Assembly: GCA_015039465.1 (NCBI GenBank)
Contig: MU130237.1
Coordinates: 1 to 64,000, forward strand
From: Phlegmacium glaucopus
Taxonomy: Eukaryota > Basidiomycota > Agaricomycetes > Agaricales > Cortinariaceae
Direction of reading: 5' to 3'
Length of the DNA stretch: 64,000 nt
Position numbers and translations under genes: made by a program. Every line of letters starts with the position of its first letter. Position 1 is the first letter of the stretch. Under the pieces are notes generated by a model that was given only the letters and a program-made list of their open reading frames with translations, was not told where the DNA came from and did no database searches. Below are positions 10,446 through 21,856 of this stretch, one piece after another.

Positions 10446-10741
10446 TATTACATACTATAGAGTGTACACAAATATTTTTAGGATATGATACACGTTCAAA
10501 CTCATATGGGAGGGTGATTGATCACGGTAGGTATGTTTGATCACACCATAAAAATCGGAAAATAAAAAATAAATAAATAGAGCTCATGGTGGTCGGAGCA
10601 CAAAGACAATGCATATCTAAGACTATATACGAAGTTTCAAGGCATTATACGTAGAATTGAGGGTGCAGCAACGCTTCGAAGATGGCCTGCAAAACAAGTT
10701 GTGACAGTGACCCTGGCAAAGTCACGTGAGAAATACAATAA
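10446..10741 (-). repeat. Right terminal inverted repeat of the large element
   Basis: Reverse-complement partner of 222-517, of the same length, followed by TA at 10742-10743. High identity of the arms while the internal genes are broken suggests either relatively recent movement in trans or gene conversion between the arms. Confidence 0.88.
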
Positions 10742-11115
10742 TATCAGCGCGAGGCACATCTTTCACTGTTTCGTTTGCATAGTGAACCACGGGGGGATCC
10801 GTTTTTGGATAATCTCGTGTATCATCAATTTTCCTTTGGAGCTGAGCCATGAAAATGGAGCAGAGATTGAGGGATTGGACTTGAAATACATTATCGTTGA
10901 TCTCAGAATCAGCTCACGTGTTTAGTACATGTGATCTAGAATCGTAAAAGCCGATCGGAATTCTGGCTCCTTTAACACCGAAGGAACCCGGTGACCCTGC
11001 CAACAGTGAACTAGACTAGGTTCCGCTCACGTGCGGTATAATGATCCGAGGCCAACAGTCCGAATTTTGTTGCTCATCTACATAGTACATAGCTATCCGC
11101 TTGTTGAGTTCAGAA
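10742..11115. other. Intergenic, AFG1 upstream region
   Basis: Lies between the transposon end and the AFG1 start. It contains several CACGTG or CACGTGA E-box-like words (near 10916 and 11030). No open frame or RNA gene is convincing. Confidence 0.5.
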
Positions 11116-13099
11116 ATGAGAGTACCATGCAGGATCTTGGTTTCTCCTCGTCTATCACCTCGTCGTCTATCTCTATCAATAAGTCGACGCGCCTGTATAT
11201 CATCGGTCTCGGCCCCGTCGGACTACTCCAAGCTTCGTGGACGCGCACCCAATTCATCCTTGGCTATTAATTCTGGCCTCAGCAATGTCGAGAATAACTT
11301 TTCGAAAGGCTCTGCTAATACGCCGTCCAATCATTCCCCTGACAGAGATCCTACTCAGAATGGTAAACATTTGCTCCAGGCTCTCCAGGTTCAGTCTCTC
11401 ACCCTTGTACCTCAGACACGCTGACGCCTCTACGGCAGTATCGAAAGCTCATAGACTCTGGCGTACTGCAAGGAGACGACTATCAGACTCGAATCATCCA
11501 AAAGTTACAGGATTTACACGACGAACTTTTGAACTATGACCCACCGGTGATACCCTACCCGTCCTCAGAAAATTCACTTGCAAGTCCATTTGATCCTTTT
11601 TGTTCACTTAAATTGAATTTTTAACCTGTCCAGTTGTCACGTCTCTTCAACCGTGACTCTCCTATACCCGTATCCCCTCCTGAATCTGCTCCAAAAGGTC
11701 TCTATCTTTATGGCGATGTTGGAACTGGAAAAACTATGCTTATGGATCTGTTTTACGAGACCCTTCCCCCATCTATTAAACGCAAACGACGTGTCCATTT
11801 TCACGCCTTTATGATCGACGTCCATAAACGCTTGCATGCGGCTAAGATCGCTATGGGACTCAAAGGTGGTGACCCAGTTATCCCAGTCGCACGGGATCTG
11901 GCCCGAAGTGCATGTGTCTTGTGTTTCGACGAATTTCAGGTGACTGATATCGCTGACGCGATGATCTTGCGCCGATTATTGGAGTCTCTGGTTAATTATG
12001 GCGTGGTTTGTGTGATGACTTCCAAGTAGGTCAATAGTATCTGTTGGCGACTGCGCTTAACTGACCCGCTGATAGTCGACACCCTGACGATCTCTATAAG
12101 AATGGAATCCAACGCTCAAGTTTCCTTCCCGCTATAGACCTCTTAAATTCACAGTTCAAGGTCACGGATCTTGACTCAGGAACTGGTAAGATTCCCAAGT
12201 CTTCTTTTCGGTTCAGTAGATCCGAACGTCTTCTGTTGCTTTTATTATAGATTATCGCCGAATACCTCGAGCCTTATCTCATGTGTACTTCGATCCAATT
12301 ACACCCGAGCATGACTTGGCGATCAACAAAATTTTCAAGTCTTTAACTTCAGAAGACCCATCTGACCCTCCGATTCGCAACCGTAAATTAAACATATGGG
12401 GTCGAACCCTCCTTGTTCCAGAAAGCACAACCAAGGTTGCAAAATTTGATTTTGAAGATCTTTGTGGTCAGCCTTTGAGCGCTGCAGACTACCTTGAGGT
12501 TACCAAGAATTTTGCCACCGTTTTCCTGTTGAATGTGCCAAAGATGGATTTAGGCCAGAAGGATATGGTACGCCGCCCTTCCTTGATAACTGGCATCCTT
12601 TAATCTCTGAACCGCAGGCAAGGAGATTTATCACTTTTATTGATGGTGCGTGTAAATCAAGCACTCTCGCTTTCACCTTTCTCACATATTAAAACTCTAC
12701 TTGATTACACACAACTTTAGCTTGTTACGAGAGCAGAGTACGGTCATACTTAACCTGCCAATCTCACTCGTGTTGATGGTCTTATGTGTCTAGACAAAGC
12801 TTTTCGTCACCTCCGAGGTTCCTGTTTTTCAGTTATTTTCTGACGACCCGTCGAGCGGGACGAAGCCGATGTCAGATCACATGCGCAGTGTTATGGATGA
12901 TCTTGTGATTATCCTTTCCTTTACTTCAGCATAACTCGACTTGTGTTTCTGACTATATCTGCTCGGATAGGGCCTCGATGTAGTTGGCAGCAGTTCTTTA
13001 TTTACAGGCGAAGAAGAGGTCTTTGCGTTCGCACGAGCTTGTTCTCGTCTAGTACAGATGGGCAGCAGAGAGTGGGCCGAGACAACAAGTCAGCACTAA
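11116..13099 (+). CDS. AFG1: AFG1-family mitochondrial ATPase
   Basis: AFG1 (LACE1 in animals) is an AAA-type ATPase of the mitochondrial inner membrane that helps degrade or assemble respiratory complex subunits. The start at 11116 gives an Arg/Ser-rich presequence ([20 protein letters not shown]). Exons begin 11116-11362 and 11416-11579, then 11634-12025, 12076-12185, 12251 onward, and several small C-terminal exons to the stop at 13097-13099. Walker A is [13 protein letters not shown], Walker B is [12 protein letters not shown], and later family motifs are [34 protein letters not shown] and [20 protein letters not shown]. The intron 11580-11633 uses a GC donor (GCAAGT), and only this choice keeps the frame. 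Intact and probably functional. Confidence 0.92.
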
Positions 13100-13489
13100 T
13101 AGCTTAGAAGGAACTCTTGGATAGTTATATTTTGTGCTCTCGCACTGCGACCGTTTGACTATTCCCTAGAGGATTCATTTTTCCACAGGATTTATTTATA
13201 CCGTACTTTCATATATAATATATTTACATAGGATTCCCAACAATGACAGTCATTGATTACGGCCCTGTACAGGCTTGTACCGCTTACAAGCTCGCAGAAC
13301 GTTTCCGTAAATTGTCCGGGTAATTTACACTTTTTGAACTCGAGAACTAATTCAACCTTATTGTTAGATTGGAAGAAGTCTATCCTCACACCATATGTAT
13401 ACCAGTGGGTATATATTTAGAAACTGATGAGGACAGATGAATATGAGAGCATATATAGATGAGTACGTTTGTTCGAAACTACAAGTCCA
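13100..13489. other. Intergenic, AFG1 3' side
   Basis: 390 bp. No gene seen; contains AT-rich TATATA words near 13210-13220 and 13455. Confidence 0.4.
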
Positions 13490-13926
13490 TTAATGAATTA
13501 AAAAAATTCTGTTGATACTGACCGGACACAACCGAGAGCGACGACTCCATCTGTTGGACGGCGAAAGTTATAGTAAAGCTCACTGAGGGAATCCCTTGAA
13601 AGTTGAGGAGCAAAACAGCGTGCGAGGAGCTATTCTTGCTTGTCAGAAAAACCGGAATTTGGAAAACAATCTTACCGTGAGGTGCCGGAAAGACCGAAAA
13701 CCATAAGGCGAGCAAGTGAGAAGTGAGACCAATAGCGCTTGAGACAAAGATCGGCGGCGGCGGGACGGTTAACAGCCTGGGCCCTGTTACAACATTGGAA
13801 ACTATTATCGTTACATTGGCTAGCAGGCTGCGACGAGTGCGAGTGGCAACCGCAAGAGTAACGAGAAAGGCTGTTTGAGTTTTTTTGGGATTGGGGTACT
13901 TGAGTTGCAACTGATCGAATGGAGAA
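13490..13926 (-). pseudogene. Hydrophobin-like relic
   Basis: Hydrophobins are small secreted proteins with eight spaced cysteines that coat fungal hyphae and fruit bodies. On the minus strand, one frame reads SQPASQCNDNSFQCCNRAQ, the C-x6-CC signature of class I hydrophobins, followed by AVNRPAAADLC. A neighbouring frame carries a hydrophobic leader (TQTAFLVTLAVATRTRR). A third, at about 13510-13550, reads DGVVALGCV, like the hydrophobin C-terminus. Moving between them needs frameshifts, and the middle cysteines are missing, so the gene is decayed. The family call rests on two short motifs in the right order and spacing. Confidence 0.5.
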
Positions 13927-15739
13927 CATTTCTCAAAGGCTGCCAACTTTATCCTTTTTTCGTGGCATCCTTAGTAATGTCTTATCGTCATTTTCAAACA
14001 TGCATCTTTGGACGAAATGAAGCCGAGGCCATGAAAATGTGGGGTGCCAATTGATTATGGGAGTTATTTTGAAGTGGGGTGACACCATTCAAGCGCAGCG
14101 GTATAAAGTCTAATCTGCAGGCCATGATTCTGAGACGTTGATTAGGATAATATGGAGCACAAGGCGGAACATGCTGCGAGACCTCGAATTTAAAATCGAG
14201 AAGAGTAGAATATTAGTATCCCGGTGATTAATCTTGAAAGAAAAATACTTAGAGAAACCACTGTGACGTCGATTGGTGGCATGTAAATAGAAGCCACTCG
14301 TCAACATGAGTGACAATCAAGGTGCCTAGAAAAGGACTGCAAGCAGAAAGGTCATACATAACTCAGCATTGCTCGCTCCGTAAGCAGAATTAACACTTCC
14401 AGGCAGTGAGAACTGCTCCATGAATGATGACACCCAAAAAACAGCGCCCGGAGAACCACTGGGCCAAAGTTTGGGGATTGTGCCAACATTGTGCCAGAAA
14501 CCAGAAACAGGGGATACGTCAGACGGTTAGGATTTGGGGAATCTGGGATGCTTGATATGCATATAGTATCAGGCACAGAGCCCAGTCAGGATGACCAATT
14601 GGATGGGTATATGCTGGCGTCACAATGCTGGCCTAGACAATATACGAAACAGCTGGCAACCAAGCAGCTGTGCTCCAAATCGTGACTGACAGTGGCATGC
14701 CAGCGAGTAACATTGTCAGGGAAATAGAGCTCATGATCACCTTGATCTGGCTGGAGTTATAGATAGAACGGCAGTCGCTCAGCCTGAGCGATCCATTCCA
14801 TGAGAGAATGTAACCCTCGGTGCCTTGAAAAAGATTGCAAGCAGAGTTTTAAATCGACAAACATGACGAATGGGTGCGCTGCATCATGCGCAGACTACAC
14901 GAATAAGGGCTCGCGGAAATCCCTATTTTTCGCGGGGTGATAAAGTGGGGCAGATCTTTCGTCTCGTGAAATCAGCCAGATACTTTTAGTGAGTCGAGAA
15001 ATGTCATGTCAACTTGATTTTGAACAAAGTGGCGCGTGACACGCGATTATGCAGAGTCAAGATTTCAACTTGTTCCTCTTCCGAGTCTTCAACGGATACT
15101 CTGTTCAGTGACACACCTGACTATGCAGCTATCAGTAGGCATAATAGCTCAGGGAAACTCATCTGTTCTTTAGGGTATACTATTTGCTGAGATCCGTCTA
15201 GATTGCTCAATAAAATGATGGTCTGACTTGGGATTATCACATAAATATCGTATATATGTGCAAGTAGTACCATACCATACCTCATTCTTTCCAACTCTTG
15301 GAATGATGTAGATAGGCTCACTGTATGTCCGCAACTTCCGCTGACATCGAATCAGCCTCTCACAGTATGAGCTCAGTATTGTCCCATTGGAGGTCGTTTC
15401 TCCTTCGCGTCAACAGAGTTAAATCTATACCACACAGATTCTGATCTAAGCTTTTTTGGCCTCCTTCAAAGCCGGGCAGATGATAGCCTTTGTACATAAT
15501 AAGTTCCCCTTTTGTACATTACGATGAATGTGCGCCACCATTCTCGAAATCTCTTTCAATGAGTCACACGACCCAGAGCACATGTTGTAGACAGTAAGGT
15601 AATATACATTTCGATTTCAGAGCCCCTTTATTCTCCCTGCTTGAAAACTGTATTGCTATTTGTACATACGGCTCTTGGATGACGATACTGATGATATTGA
15701 TGATGATGATGATGATAGTCCGTTGAACCACATGACAAA
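13927..15739. other. Gene-poor interval
   Basis: 1.8 kb without a convincing gene on either strand. A motif of about 27 bp (GGTGCCTNGAAAAgGAtTGCAAGCAG type) occurs near 14322 and again near 14819, an imperfect direct repeat. Otherwise nothing recognisable. Confidence 0.4.
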
Positions 15740-16335
15740 TCAAATCCCACTCAATCCCTTGCTGCGACTATCCACGGTGGCACTTCCACGGGAGATATTC
15801 AAAGTTCCGGAAGATCCGATCGCGTCACCATGCTGCTCCTTCCCATTGTTCAGAATAAAAGTGACAACGTCAACATCTTTGTGAGTTCCGAAAACGGTAT
15901 CGAGTTGCTGTTTCGATGGTTGGCGGAGAATGCCTTGGGACCCTTGGCCAGAGTGGAAAACGGTGAAAGCTTTGTATAGAGACAAAATGAATGAAAGGCG
16001 GCATGAAAAAAAAGATCTTCACCTACAATCTACAACGTCAGCTAGAGGAATTGTTCTGAATGATCATGTCAAAATTGAAGGCATTAAAGAGAAGATGAAA
16101 AAGTATTTACGTGTCTAGGAAGAAATACGCGTCAGTTGATAAACGATCAGAGTGATCTATTGATATTTGCTCACCTCCATCTTTCCATTTCTTTAACTAT
16201 AAACCACGGATCAGGACGTTAAAAATGGCGATAGAAGATAACTTTACTAACCTCTTGTGGGTTCACAATGATCATGAACTCATCTGTTGACTGAGAATCG
16301 GGTTTGTAGACAACTTTTGTCAAAGATGGGGACAT
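15740..16335 (-). CDS. RTC3: RTC3-like SBDS-domain protein
   Basis: RTC3 (yeast Hgh-type naming, SBDS N-terminal fold) is a small cytoplasmic protein linked to RNA metabolism and telomere-capping phenotypes. Exon 1 (16252-16335) reads MSPSLTKVVYKPDSQSTDEF and IIVNPQE. A 22-nt exon (16175-16196) gives LKKWKDG, a 29-nt exon (16027-16055) gives IPLADVVD, and the last exon (15740-15969) gives SFTVFHSGQGSQGILRQPSK, QLDTVFGTHKDVDVVTFIL and a glycine/serine tail. About 115 residues, normal for the family. With the splice sites I can find, the 22- and 29-nt exons do not join in frame; one base seems to be missing. This may be a real frameshift, a base error, or a splice site I misplaced. Confidence 0.78.
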
Positions 16336-17304
16336 GTTATATTGTAAAGTGAGTGCTGTGGTCGAGTAAGAAACGATGAAGAGGAGTGATACCAAATTCA
16401 ATGACGTCTCTGGGGGAACGGCCGTTGCCGGGTTGATCCAACATCACGGGATGTCACGAATCCAATCGTGACAACATTATACGCTAATCTGTCAAGTTAT
16501 TCTCAAGGCGAATCGTCAATGTCAACTTCTATGCAGGAAGGCCTGGCTTATATCTTCTATACATCCACCAGTGTTCACGTCATCAACTAGAACCAACATC
16601 TCTCAGCAACGTCGGAAAATCAGAATCACAATTCAATTCGACTGGATTCTCCCCCGTCATGACTCATGGCGGAACTTGGCTTCGCTTGGGCGTATCTGGT
16701 TGAGTATGGGCTCCGAGGGGAAGCAATAACTCCTCTTGAATCAAGATTTGTCCTTCCCAGCCTCTTCATCACCGTATAAAGACCCATTCGACCCTCCCAC
16801 TCTGAACGTTTCGGTATATAAAGTGATTGTCTGTTGACTGTCAGTACGTGGGTTTTTCCCCTGACGTTATTAAGTTGACAACAGGCGATGATTGACCGTG
16901 GCCAAACGTAACGAGCTTCTTAGCTCATAGCCGTCAACTCGACAAGACGATGTTCACGGGCTTCTCTGGACATTGACATTGGACGCAGGAAGGTAGGCCT
17001 CTTCTAGGTCTATTCGCATGTTCAGCCAGTAGTAGGAACTTCGGAGTAAAGCATAGCGTTTGACAACCCCAAAATCGCTTAGTACTTGAACATCCCAGGC
17101 TATCGTTTGCCTGTTGGGTTGGCGCAGTTAAATCCCTCTTGGCCGATACTAGTAACATGGAGTCAAATTCTGTGCAACGTCTTTTGTGAGAACCTGGGGT
17201 TAGTCATTGATTCGGATGTTCTCCGCGTTTTCGGTTAATTTCTTTCGATGTTTCGTCCTTGTCCGCTCACCTAGCCATTATCTATTGGCAGTGCCATAGA
17301 AGTT
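16336..17304. other. RTC3 upstream intergenic region
   Basis: Nearly 1 kb with no convincing coding sequence. A TATA-like word (GTATATAAAG) at about 16813 could belong to an unseen transcript. Nothing else recognised. Confidence 0.35.
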
Positions 17305-17900
17305 ATGTATCCTATCAGTAAAATCAGCTCCAAGCCCAGTAGTCCTTGCCTTCTGGGGACTCATGGCGGTAAGCGTGAATTATTCAAGTTCTGTACGCCC
17401 ATCCACCTGTTGATTATATATTTACCTCCCAATAAAGTCCTTTTTAAAGAACAGCCCCAAAAATCTCTCCTCAGAATTCAATGCAGAAGAAGAAAATCCC
17501 TCCTACATCCAGCTTCTTGAAACTAAATACAAGACGTTCTCCTTGTATTTTCCTTCCTTCTTCCATTCATAAAACCACTAGTTATTATTCGAACAGGAAG
17601 CTGTCGGAATTTCATCAACTCCCAATTGTTGAGTATGCCTTTTACTTGGGTTTTCCCACCATTTGACAGAAATTGACAGAGCACTAAGATGAATGAAGCC
17701 CTCACAAGGAGAGCGGAAGACCAAATCTCCTGGAATCTCCCTAGTGAAACTTTCCAAGTGCGTATATCTCGGCGACATAGACGGACCGCTGGCCCGCTTC
17801 GTTGTCCACATGTCAGAAATGAAATACGGAAATTTCCACGGAAATATGAGCAGAGAGTAAAAGCTAACCATTCAAAGAATCAGCAAGTACTATGTGTGGA
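17305..17900 (+). other. Possible gene remnant of unknown identity
   Basis: Short stretches look protein-coding but do not assemble into a gene I can name. 17305-17368 begins MYPISKISSKPSSP and is followed by a plausible intron donor (GTAAGC). A second piece at about 17440-17545 reads NAEEENPSYIQLLETKYK, and a third at about 17755-17850 reads CVYLGDIDGPLARFVVHMSE in a different frame. These could be exons of a small gene or a decayed copy. Confidence 0.25.
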
Positions 17901-17968
17901 TTATAAATATGGCCATAATTCTCCCTTGCTCCTCAACAAACCTCCCAACAACTATTGACTCAACTACA

Positions 17969-18756
17969 ATGAAATTTGCTGCCATCCACACCATATTCTT
18001 TGTTTTGGCCTCGGTGTCGGCCATCATCGCGGGCTCGATCCCTAACAGTTCTTGGAAACGGCATGAAGACGACAAGCGTATCGTTACTACCGACGAAAGC
18101 CACACCTCTCTCCGAGTCGATGCTCGTCAAGTGCAACCAGTTGTGCCAACCGCCATTGGCGTTGCGCAGCTCGTCATCGCCATTACCGCATGGATCACCC
18201 AGCTAGTCCAGGGCCAAACAGAGAATGCCCAGCCAGACCCGAACCTGCCTCTGGTAAGCCGTCAGTTCCTGACGGTCGACGGTACTAACCCCTCGAATTT
18301 CTCAGACGGGTGTGCAACTCCTCCAGGCTTGCGTGAGCCAGATCGAGACTAATAATATACTGTCGGGCTCGCCCTTCAAAACCATGGCCACCTCGTCTTT
18401 GGCCCCTATAACTTCTGTAAATTGGGACGGTGTCGCTGGTCAAGATTGGGGATTGAACACGATTAATGTCACCGCTACTGAAGGGATGAGCACGTAGGTC
18501 ACAACCTCCTCGACCCAGAGAAGCTGTTGCTTACCATGATATGTGTATTGTAGGTGGCTCTCCTTTTGGTTTAAGACTGGTTCGATTACGATCCAGACGT
18601 TAAACCCAACCAATGATGTGAGCGATTACTTCTCTGGCTCATGTTTTCTTTTGACAAAGATGGTTACTGTAACCCTTGTAGATTGCGATTGGACATGCTT
18701 CCTCTTCTAGCGTAGACCCAAGGGACCCGAGCCTCCTAACCTACTATTTCACTTAG
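17969..18756 (+). CDS. Small secreted protein, unknown function
   Basis: The start at 17969 gives a signal peptide (MKFAAIHTIFFVLASVSAII, cleavage expected after AG). Four exons, 17969-18253, 18306-18493, 18554-18617 and 18682-18756, join in frame with GT-AG introns and give about 203 residues. After the signal comes a basic segment (SWKRHEDDKR), a hydrophobic helix-like segment (PTAIGVAQLVIAITAWITQL), and a tail with NWDGVAGQDWGLNTINVTAT, SFWFKTGSITIQTLNPTND and IAIGHASSSS. The tail pattern resembles lineage-specific secreted proteins of mushrooms that I cannot name. Function unknown; extracellular location inferred. Confidence 0.7.
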
Positions 18757-19546
18757 TTCAATTATATTTTCCACTGTCGACGAGCTTACAGCCATTGTTT
18801 CATCTCGAAATTCTGAATGTCGTTTTGCCCAATATGCTCTTCCTTCTCTTCATATATTTTTCGATGTCTCCTAACCTGTCGCGTGCCGGTTTTTGTATAT
18901 CACTTTTTTCGCCCTTTCCTTACGACCTCCTTTTGCCATTTAGTTCCTCTGTTATCTTTCCTCTGTATTTCTGTGGTTTTAAACTGGAATGAATGACCCG
19001 TGTGGTCAAGTTGTGTATTCATCGTGTCCAGATCTCCTTCGCGCGCGTTTTTGATCATTTGAGGACGGCAGGGAGAACTTGAGGTTGGGAATACCCTATT
19101 CAAGCAATATTACCGAGGTTAATTGATTCCATGATCAAACGGAGGAAACTGAAACTGAAAAATCGAGGAATTAAGTTAAATTGTCAACTGTCGACTCAAC
19201 GGTTTATATACCTATGTACAGTAACTACTAATAATGTACTACTTGGTTTTACAGTATACTACTGTATGAAATAAAGTTCGCTCGGATGGAGCATGAATAT
19301 GAGTTAGTAAGCGCCCGGTAAGCGCCGAATCACCAGGACCATATGTTCCCCCTTGGTCGGTACACCAATTTCAAATGTTATATGACTCTAGGTAATCCTG
19401 TTTTGTTCAAATGATTCATATTCGTGACTCGGAGGATTGGATGTGGAGATCAAAATCATGATAAAACAAATTAATAAGTGTAGCCATATATCATACATAT
19501 TCTATTTCAATCGTCAATGCTGGATGCCGAATATAACTTCAGCAAC
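18757..19546. other. Intergenic between convergent genes
   Basis: 790 bp between the 3' ends of the secreted-protein gene and the phosphatase gene. T-rich tracts follow the former; no further gene seen. Confidence 0.4.
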
Positions 19547-21386
19547 TCAAGCGTAGCATTTCTCAAAGTCGCCTTCACCATCATTCCTAGCATAAGCCTG
19601 GCTTTCAACAAAAGCATCCAATTCACACATCCCATCTTTATTCGCACCACAAAACTCCAGGGGTTGTAGAGCATCGTCAACCAAAATCCTAACATAAACA
19701 TTGGCTTCCATACGGGTTCTTCGACTGCCTGGTATACGACACGATAAACGCTCCGTGACCATACGTCCACTGAACGGGGTCAAATGACTGGTAATCCAAG
19801 TTCTTTCGGGATCAGGTTTCGTGGGGTCAAGAGGGACCGGTTGCTTGAAGAGACCCAGAGCCGCGTAAATGGCTATCATCTCGTTGTCGTGTGAGAAATC
19901 TACGTATAGAGTGCGATTTAGTGGGAAAGTGAGGGGTGAAGAATCTAAAGTTCGATTGGTCTGGGTATTGTCTTTGACCGGTAGTCCTGTGAGCCTTGCG
20001 AGAAGTTCGTTGATGTAGCCTACACCTTGAACTGGACCAAGAGCCTGTCCGTATCTGTATAGAGGACATATGTGCGTCTGGATAAGGACGGTGGTGAGAT
20101 GAAAAACGTACCCAGTTCTATAATATTTTTCTAGATCGGCCCAATATTCAAATTGAGCGAATTCTGCTTGTGTGAATATGGCGCAGAAAGGGCTCAAAGT
20201 GCCTGTTGCAACTGTTTCTAATGCACATAGTTGGATCAAGTTGGGTATATCTTCTGCGGAAAGGCTGGCACCGGGTGCTTGGGCGTTCAAACGATCAGCA
20301 ACGGGAGCGCCGTATATAGAGCTCCAAAGATGGGTCTGGGCAACGGATGAACCAGCGTTTGGGCACATTTTGTCATCGAGGGTATCATTCAGCTGTCGAA
20401 AAATGAAGACAGTGAATTTGTTTGTTTCGAAGTCGCTCTAGGAGAATATTTACGTGTTCTGGCAAGATTACTGAAAGGACTGGATTATACGCATAACGAC
20501 TGGCGACAGAGAAACCTGAGAAATAAATTACAACAGTCTCAGGCTGGGGACAGAAAAATACGCACCCAAAGTCCAATTAGTAGCGGATTCAACTACACGA
20601 GTTCCACCAGACGATCGAACAAAGGGAAGATTGGTTTTTGAAATAAGACAAGAGTATCTTTGGAAAGTCTCTTGGCCGGCTTCTTGAGATCTGTTCGGAA
20701 TCACTACCTGAAAGGATAGAAAAGAATCAAGTACGAACTGAGAAGCGCCGAATGGAACCAAGTCGTTTGCTCCGAGGGCGTAGGTATAGTTGGTAAGAAA
20801 TGTTAACCGAGGATCGGTATAATGGGTCGCGGATTGTAATTTTATGATGGAGGTGACGATACGTGCAGCTGCACCAAGGGTGGGAAAACGTGCACCGTGT
20901 CGTTGAATCTGGTAATGGCATTACGATGTGGTGAACATCACCTAATGAGGCTTTCGAATGGCACACCTACGATATTGACCTTTCCGAAATCAATGTTGAG
21001 AAACAGTAAGAAAATGAATAAATGAAACAAACTTGGGTTATATGACAGTGGGATGGAGGAGGAATGTAGGGTTTGACTGGAAAGTAAGGAGTGTAGGCTC
21101 CCCAAGAATGTTGAATTTGAAAGGGTGCGAATTGTACTGTCGTTTGGGCTGAATGCCTGTCCAAAGTGCCAGTAAATACAAAGAAAGAGACTGCCGCCAA
21201 GATTGATAGGATGGTAGCTCCAGCGACAAGTAGCAATGTCCCCGTCGATAGTGTTGACCGTGTGTAGTCAGATTGGTTCGGATAAGTAGTCCATTGTTCC
21301 TGCTTCCGTTCATCCAGAGACGATTCAATCAGTAGAGGCTGACTTTCAGGCTGTTCTGAAGACGGTGAGATGAGGTGGTCCTGCAT
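19547..21386 (-). CDS. Histidine acid phosphatase / phytase-like, membrane-anchored
   Basis: This enzyme removes phosphate from organic esters such as phytate through a phosphohistidine intermediate. The N-terminal exon (from 21386) has a cytoplasmic segment and one membrane helix (LLLVAGATILSILAAVSFFV, residues about 52-71), then SWGAYTPYFPV. The catalytic RHG motif IQRHGARFPT is at about 20885-20910 on the minus strand. LTNYTYALGANDLVPFGASQ, LPFVRSSGGTRVVESATNWT and DDKMCPNAGSSVAQ follow. The second catalytic motif, SHDNEMIAIYAALGLF, lies near 19880. The exon shown as GYVFHL holds an intron (about 20055-20113), so the protein reads YYRTGYGQALGPVQG. About 545 residues. Secreted phytases lack the anchor; this form is probably at the plasma membrane or vacuole. 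Confidence 0.85.
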
Positions 21387-21856
21387 CGACTCTGAATCAT
21401 GAGAGTTGTCAATGCAGCTCGGCTGAAAAGGACACCGACATCTTGTCCTAGTTGGCTATTTTTGACGATTGCCGGGGAGCGGCATGCACGTGTTCTTGTG
21501 TCGCGTCTATCATGTGACTCCTGCCTAAGTTATGCATATATATAGAGAGAGAGGCTCCTAGAAATTCTGAACAAAAGATTTATATTTTCGAGCTGTAAAT
21601 ATTTGGGGAGGCTAAGATTTTATTTCGTCCGTCACAATAAAAATTTAACATGAACCATTGGAACTTGGCACACTGTCCTAGCTCGACAAATTGGGACAGC
21701 TAAATCTCAAAGCCCCCCAAACACCCTTTGTCTGCACAATTAACTTTATTTCTCTATTGTCTTTAACCTTTCCCAATCGTTTTGGGGCCTTTTCCGCTTA
21801 TTCGTCAGTGTTAGGAGTGTGCCAGTGTCAACCAAAGGTACAAGGGACGGTCTATG
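21387..21856. other. Intergenic, phosphatase promoter and MLH3 3' side
   Basis: 470 bp with a TATATATA stretch at about 21535-21545, placed to serve the minus-strand phosphatase gene. No gene seen. Confidence 0.45.

Larger units (their letters stand above)
222..10741. mobile_element. Large Tc1/mariner (IS630-type) element with captured host genes
   Basis: Two near-identical 296-bp inverted repeats bound a 10.5-kb segment. The base pair TA lies immediately outside each end (220-221 and 10742-10743), the target duplication expected for Tc1/mariner elements. Inside are a DDE transposase of that superfamily, a mosaic pseudogene made from two host genes, and a SAM-like accessory gene, all reading on the plus strand. 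Two younger insertions (1385-4112 and 8665-9568) sit inside its genes. Every internal gene is broken, so the copy cannot transpose on its own, although the ends are well preserved. The size is far above the usual 1.3-2.5 kb for this superfamily, mostly because of capture and nesting. Alternative view: the TIRs belong to a host element into which the transposase gene itself was carried. Confidence 0.8.

Noticed and set aside
15660..15884. Asp-rich plus-strand frame
   Set aside because: Antisense to the last RTC3 exon; the poly-Asp comes from a GAT repeat in the RTC3 3' region.
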